From Desulfovibrio sp. (GTDB taxonomy: Bacteria; Desulfobacterota; Desulfovibrionia; Desulfovibrionales; Desulfovibrionaceae), in NCBI GenBank assembly GCA_028708195.1, contig JAQVZK010000117.1:1-7296 (forward strand): a DNA stretch of 7,296 nucleotides. Reading direction: 5' to 3'. The translations under genes and the position numbers were made by a program. This document shows, piece by piece, positions 6,519-7,296 of this stretch. Positions within the stretch are counted from its first letter, which is position 1; the number at the start of each line of letters is the position of its first letter. The notes beneath the pieces are model-generated. The model made no database searches. It saw nothing but the letters and a program-made list of their open reading frames with translations, and was not told where the DNA came from.

Positions 6519-6550
6519 ATGCCGGGGCAAGTTTTTTCTTGCCCCGGCAT
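6519..6550 (+). terminator. Probable terminator of metNIQ (perfect 13-bp GC-rich hairpin)
   Basis: ATGCCGGGGCAAG (6519-6531) pairs perfectly with CTTGCCCCGGCAT (6538-6550) around a loop of six Ts. The stem is strong, but the following bases (GATTTACA) are only a weak T-tail and none is present on the other strand. It is most likely the end of the metNIQ transcript, through intrinsic termination or as a barrier to 3' decay. Confidence 0.6.
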
Positions 6551-6565
6551 GATTTACAGCCGCAC

Positions 6566-6596
6566 AGGAAGCCAATATTATTGGTATTCGCTTCCT
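6566..6596. promoter_or_regulatory. AT-rich dyad, operator or leader element
   Basis: CCAATA-T-TATTGG (6572-6584) is a perfect 6-bp dyad with one central base. It sits inside a second inverted repeat, AGGAAGC (6566-6572) with GCTTCCT (6590-6596). It lies about 150 bases before the iron-sulfur protein gene and overlaps the possible -35 there, as an operator might. It does not match the Rex, HcpR or CooA consensus sequences I know from Desulfovibrio. Confidence 0.4.
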
Positions 6597-6620
6597 CAAA
6601 GTATGAACTGAATACATTTC

Positions 6621-6673
6621 TTGAGGCGGCTCAGACGGAACCCTGTTTTCCGTTCGGGCCGTCTTTGCCTCAA
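6621..6673 (+). other. Two-part leader hairpin upstream of the iron-sulfur protein gene
   Basis: An outer helix pairs TTGAGGC (6621-6627) with GCCTCAA (6667-6673). An inner helix pairs AGACGG (6633-6638) with CCGTCT (6659-6664) across an asymmetric internal loop. A competing inner pairing ACGGAA (6635-6640) with TTCCGT (6648-6653) uses part of the same bases, so two folds exclude each other. It ends 60 bases before the start codon. A regulatory leader or a second terminator are both possible; it resembles no riboswitch class that I can name. Confidence 0.45.
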
Positions 6674-6733
6674 GCGCCAATGCGTATCACTGCCGCATGC
6701 GTCGTCAAGGCAGAAAGAACTCGGGAGACAGCC

Positions 6734-7296
6734 ATGCCCACAATGGATACCTGGAGAGGAAACAAGACCGCTGAAAGCCAAAAAGCCCTTATGGGCTGGG
6801 CTGGCCTGACGGTCAATGATGACGCCGTTGACATTCTCGACATGCTGCGCGCCTACTATGGCGTGGCCGCCGGAGAATCCTGTGGCCAGTGTTTCCCCTG
6901 CCGCAGCGGCCTCAAGCGCATAGCTGCACGCCTTGCTGAAATCTGTCAGGGGCAGGAGCGCCCGGACGATCTAAACTATCTGCGCGACCTGGCTGCCTTG
7001 GTGCGCGCAAGCGCCCGTTGCGATATCGGCCAAACCTCGCCACAGCCTCTGCTGGATGTGCTTGATCAGGCACCGCATTTGCTCAAGGCCAGAAAGACCG
7101 CAGGCGGCAACTATACGAGCCTCGTCACCGCTCCTTGCGTCAACGCCTGCCCTGGACACGTCAATGTTCCAGATTATATTGAAGAAATTCGTTTCCGTCG
7201 CTTTGCTAAAGGGCTCGATCTTGTCATGAACAACTGCCCCATGCCCGGCACCATTGGGCGCGTGTGTGAGCGCCCCTGTGAAGCCGCCTGCAAGCG
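6734..7296 (+). CDS. Iron-sulfur flavoprotein subunit: NuoF-type 4Fe-4S domain fused to GltD-type oxidoreductase (5' part, cut by right edge)
   Basis: The first 187 residues are visible. ESCGQCFPCRSG (C50, C53, C56) with a fourth Cys in CDIGQTSPQPL (C96) reproduces the C-terminal 4Fe-4S domain of NuoF/HndC-type NADH-oxidising subunits, but the FMN, NADH and SLBB domains of NuoF are absent. From residue 133 the APCVNACPGHVNVPDYI motif (C135, C139) and the later NNCPMPGTIGRVCERPCE (C168, C178, C182, then C186) match the N-terminal cluster domain of GltD, NfnB and dihydropyrimidine dehydrogenase. An FAD/NAD(P)-binding oxidoreductase part should therefore follow beyond the window. The protein probably passes electrons between NAD(P)H and an iron-sulfur partner such as a formate dehydrogenase or hydrogenase; the partner is not in view. 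Start ATG 6734 has GGAG six bases upstream; ATG 6743 is an alternative. Confidence 0.88.
   Translation, partial: MPTMDTWRGNKTAESQKALMGWAGLTVNDDAVDILDMLRAYYGVAAGESCGQCFPCRSGLKRIAARLAEICQGQERPDDLNYLRDLAALVRASARCDIGQTSPQPLLDVLDQAPHLLKARKTAGGNYTSLVTAPCVNACPGHVNVPDYIEEIRFRRFAKGLDLVMNNCPMPGTIGRVCERPCEAACK

Larger units (their letters stand above)
6361..6733. other. Structured intergenic region between metQ and the iron-sulfur protein gene
   Basis: No credible gene is seen in these 373 bases. In order, the region holds a perfect 14-bp palindrome, a bulged hairpin (6411-6447), a GC-rich 13-bp hairpin that probably ends the metNIQ transcript, an AT-rich dyad, and a leader hairpin before the next gene. 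A possible promoter for that gene is TTGGTA (6581-6586) with TATGAA (6602-6607), but the 15-nt spacer is short. The ribosome site for the next gene is GGAG at 6724-6727. Confidence 0.6.

Noticed and set aside
1..7296. CRISPR array, insertion sequence, phage or defence island
   Set aside because: No spaced repeats, transposase, integrase or attachment site was seen. The SNF2 protein lacks any defence partner here.

Overview
The window looks like a chromosomal stretch from a Desulfovibrio-type sulfate reducer (Desulfovibrionaceae). This rests on the moderately GC-rich codon use and on the last gene, a NuoF-type iron-sulfur domain joined to a GltD-type domain, a design typical of anaerobic energy metabolism. 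The assignment is an inference; no rRNA or other phylogenetic marker is present.

Layout. (1) Bases 1-158 appear to be a divergent promoter region. A possible leftward gene begins at base 40 with only 13 codons visible, and a large rightward gene begins at 159. (2) 159-3434 encodes a complete 1091-residue bacterial SNF2-family ATPase with an N-terminal SWIM zinc finger. (3) 3435-3825 is non-coding but rich in structure: a 48-nt imperfect hairpin, a three-copy 7-nt tandem repeat, a 13-nt direct repeat and a convincing intrinsic terminator at 3622-3658. (4) 3826-6360 is a compact three-gene methionine ABC importer operon in the order metN (ATPase with NIL domain), metI (permease), metQ (periplasmic binding protein). 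metN and metI overlap. A small hairpin sits between metI and metQ. (5) 6361-6733 is a second structured intergenic region with a perfect 14-bp palindrome, a GC-rich 13-bp hairpin (probable operon terminator), an AT-rich dyad resembling an operator, and a leader hairpin. (6) 6734 to the right edge is the 5' part of an iron-sulfur flavoprotein subunit.

How the genes relate. MetNIQ should act together: MetQ binds methionine outside the inner membrane, MetI forms the channel, and MetN drives transport and probably senses internal methionine through its NIL domain. The SNF2 protein, the importer and the iron-sulfur protein are separated by terminator-like structures and show no obvious shared function. 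I found no convincing undescribed multi-gene system. The points most worth a second look are the structured non-coding regions, the cysteine-free MetQ, the truncated-NuoF/GltD fusion and the possible divergent hemerythrin-like gene.
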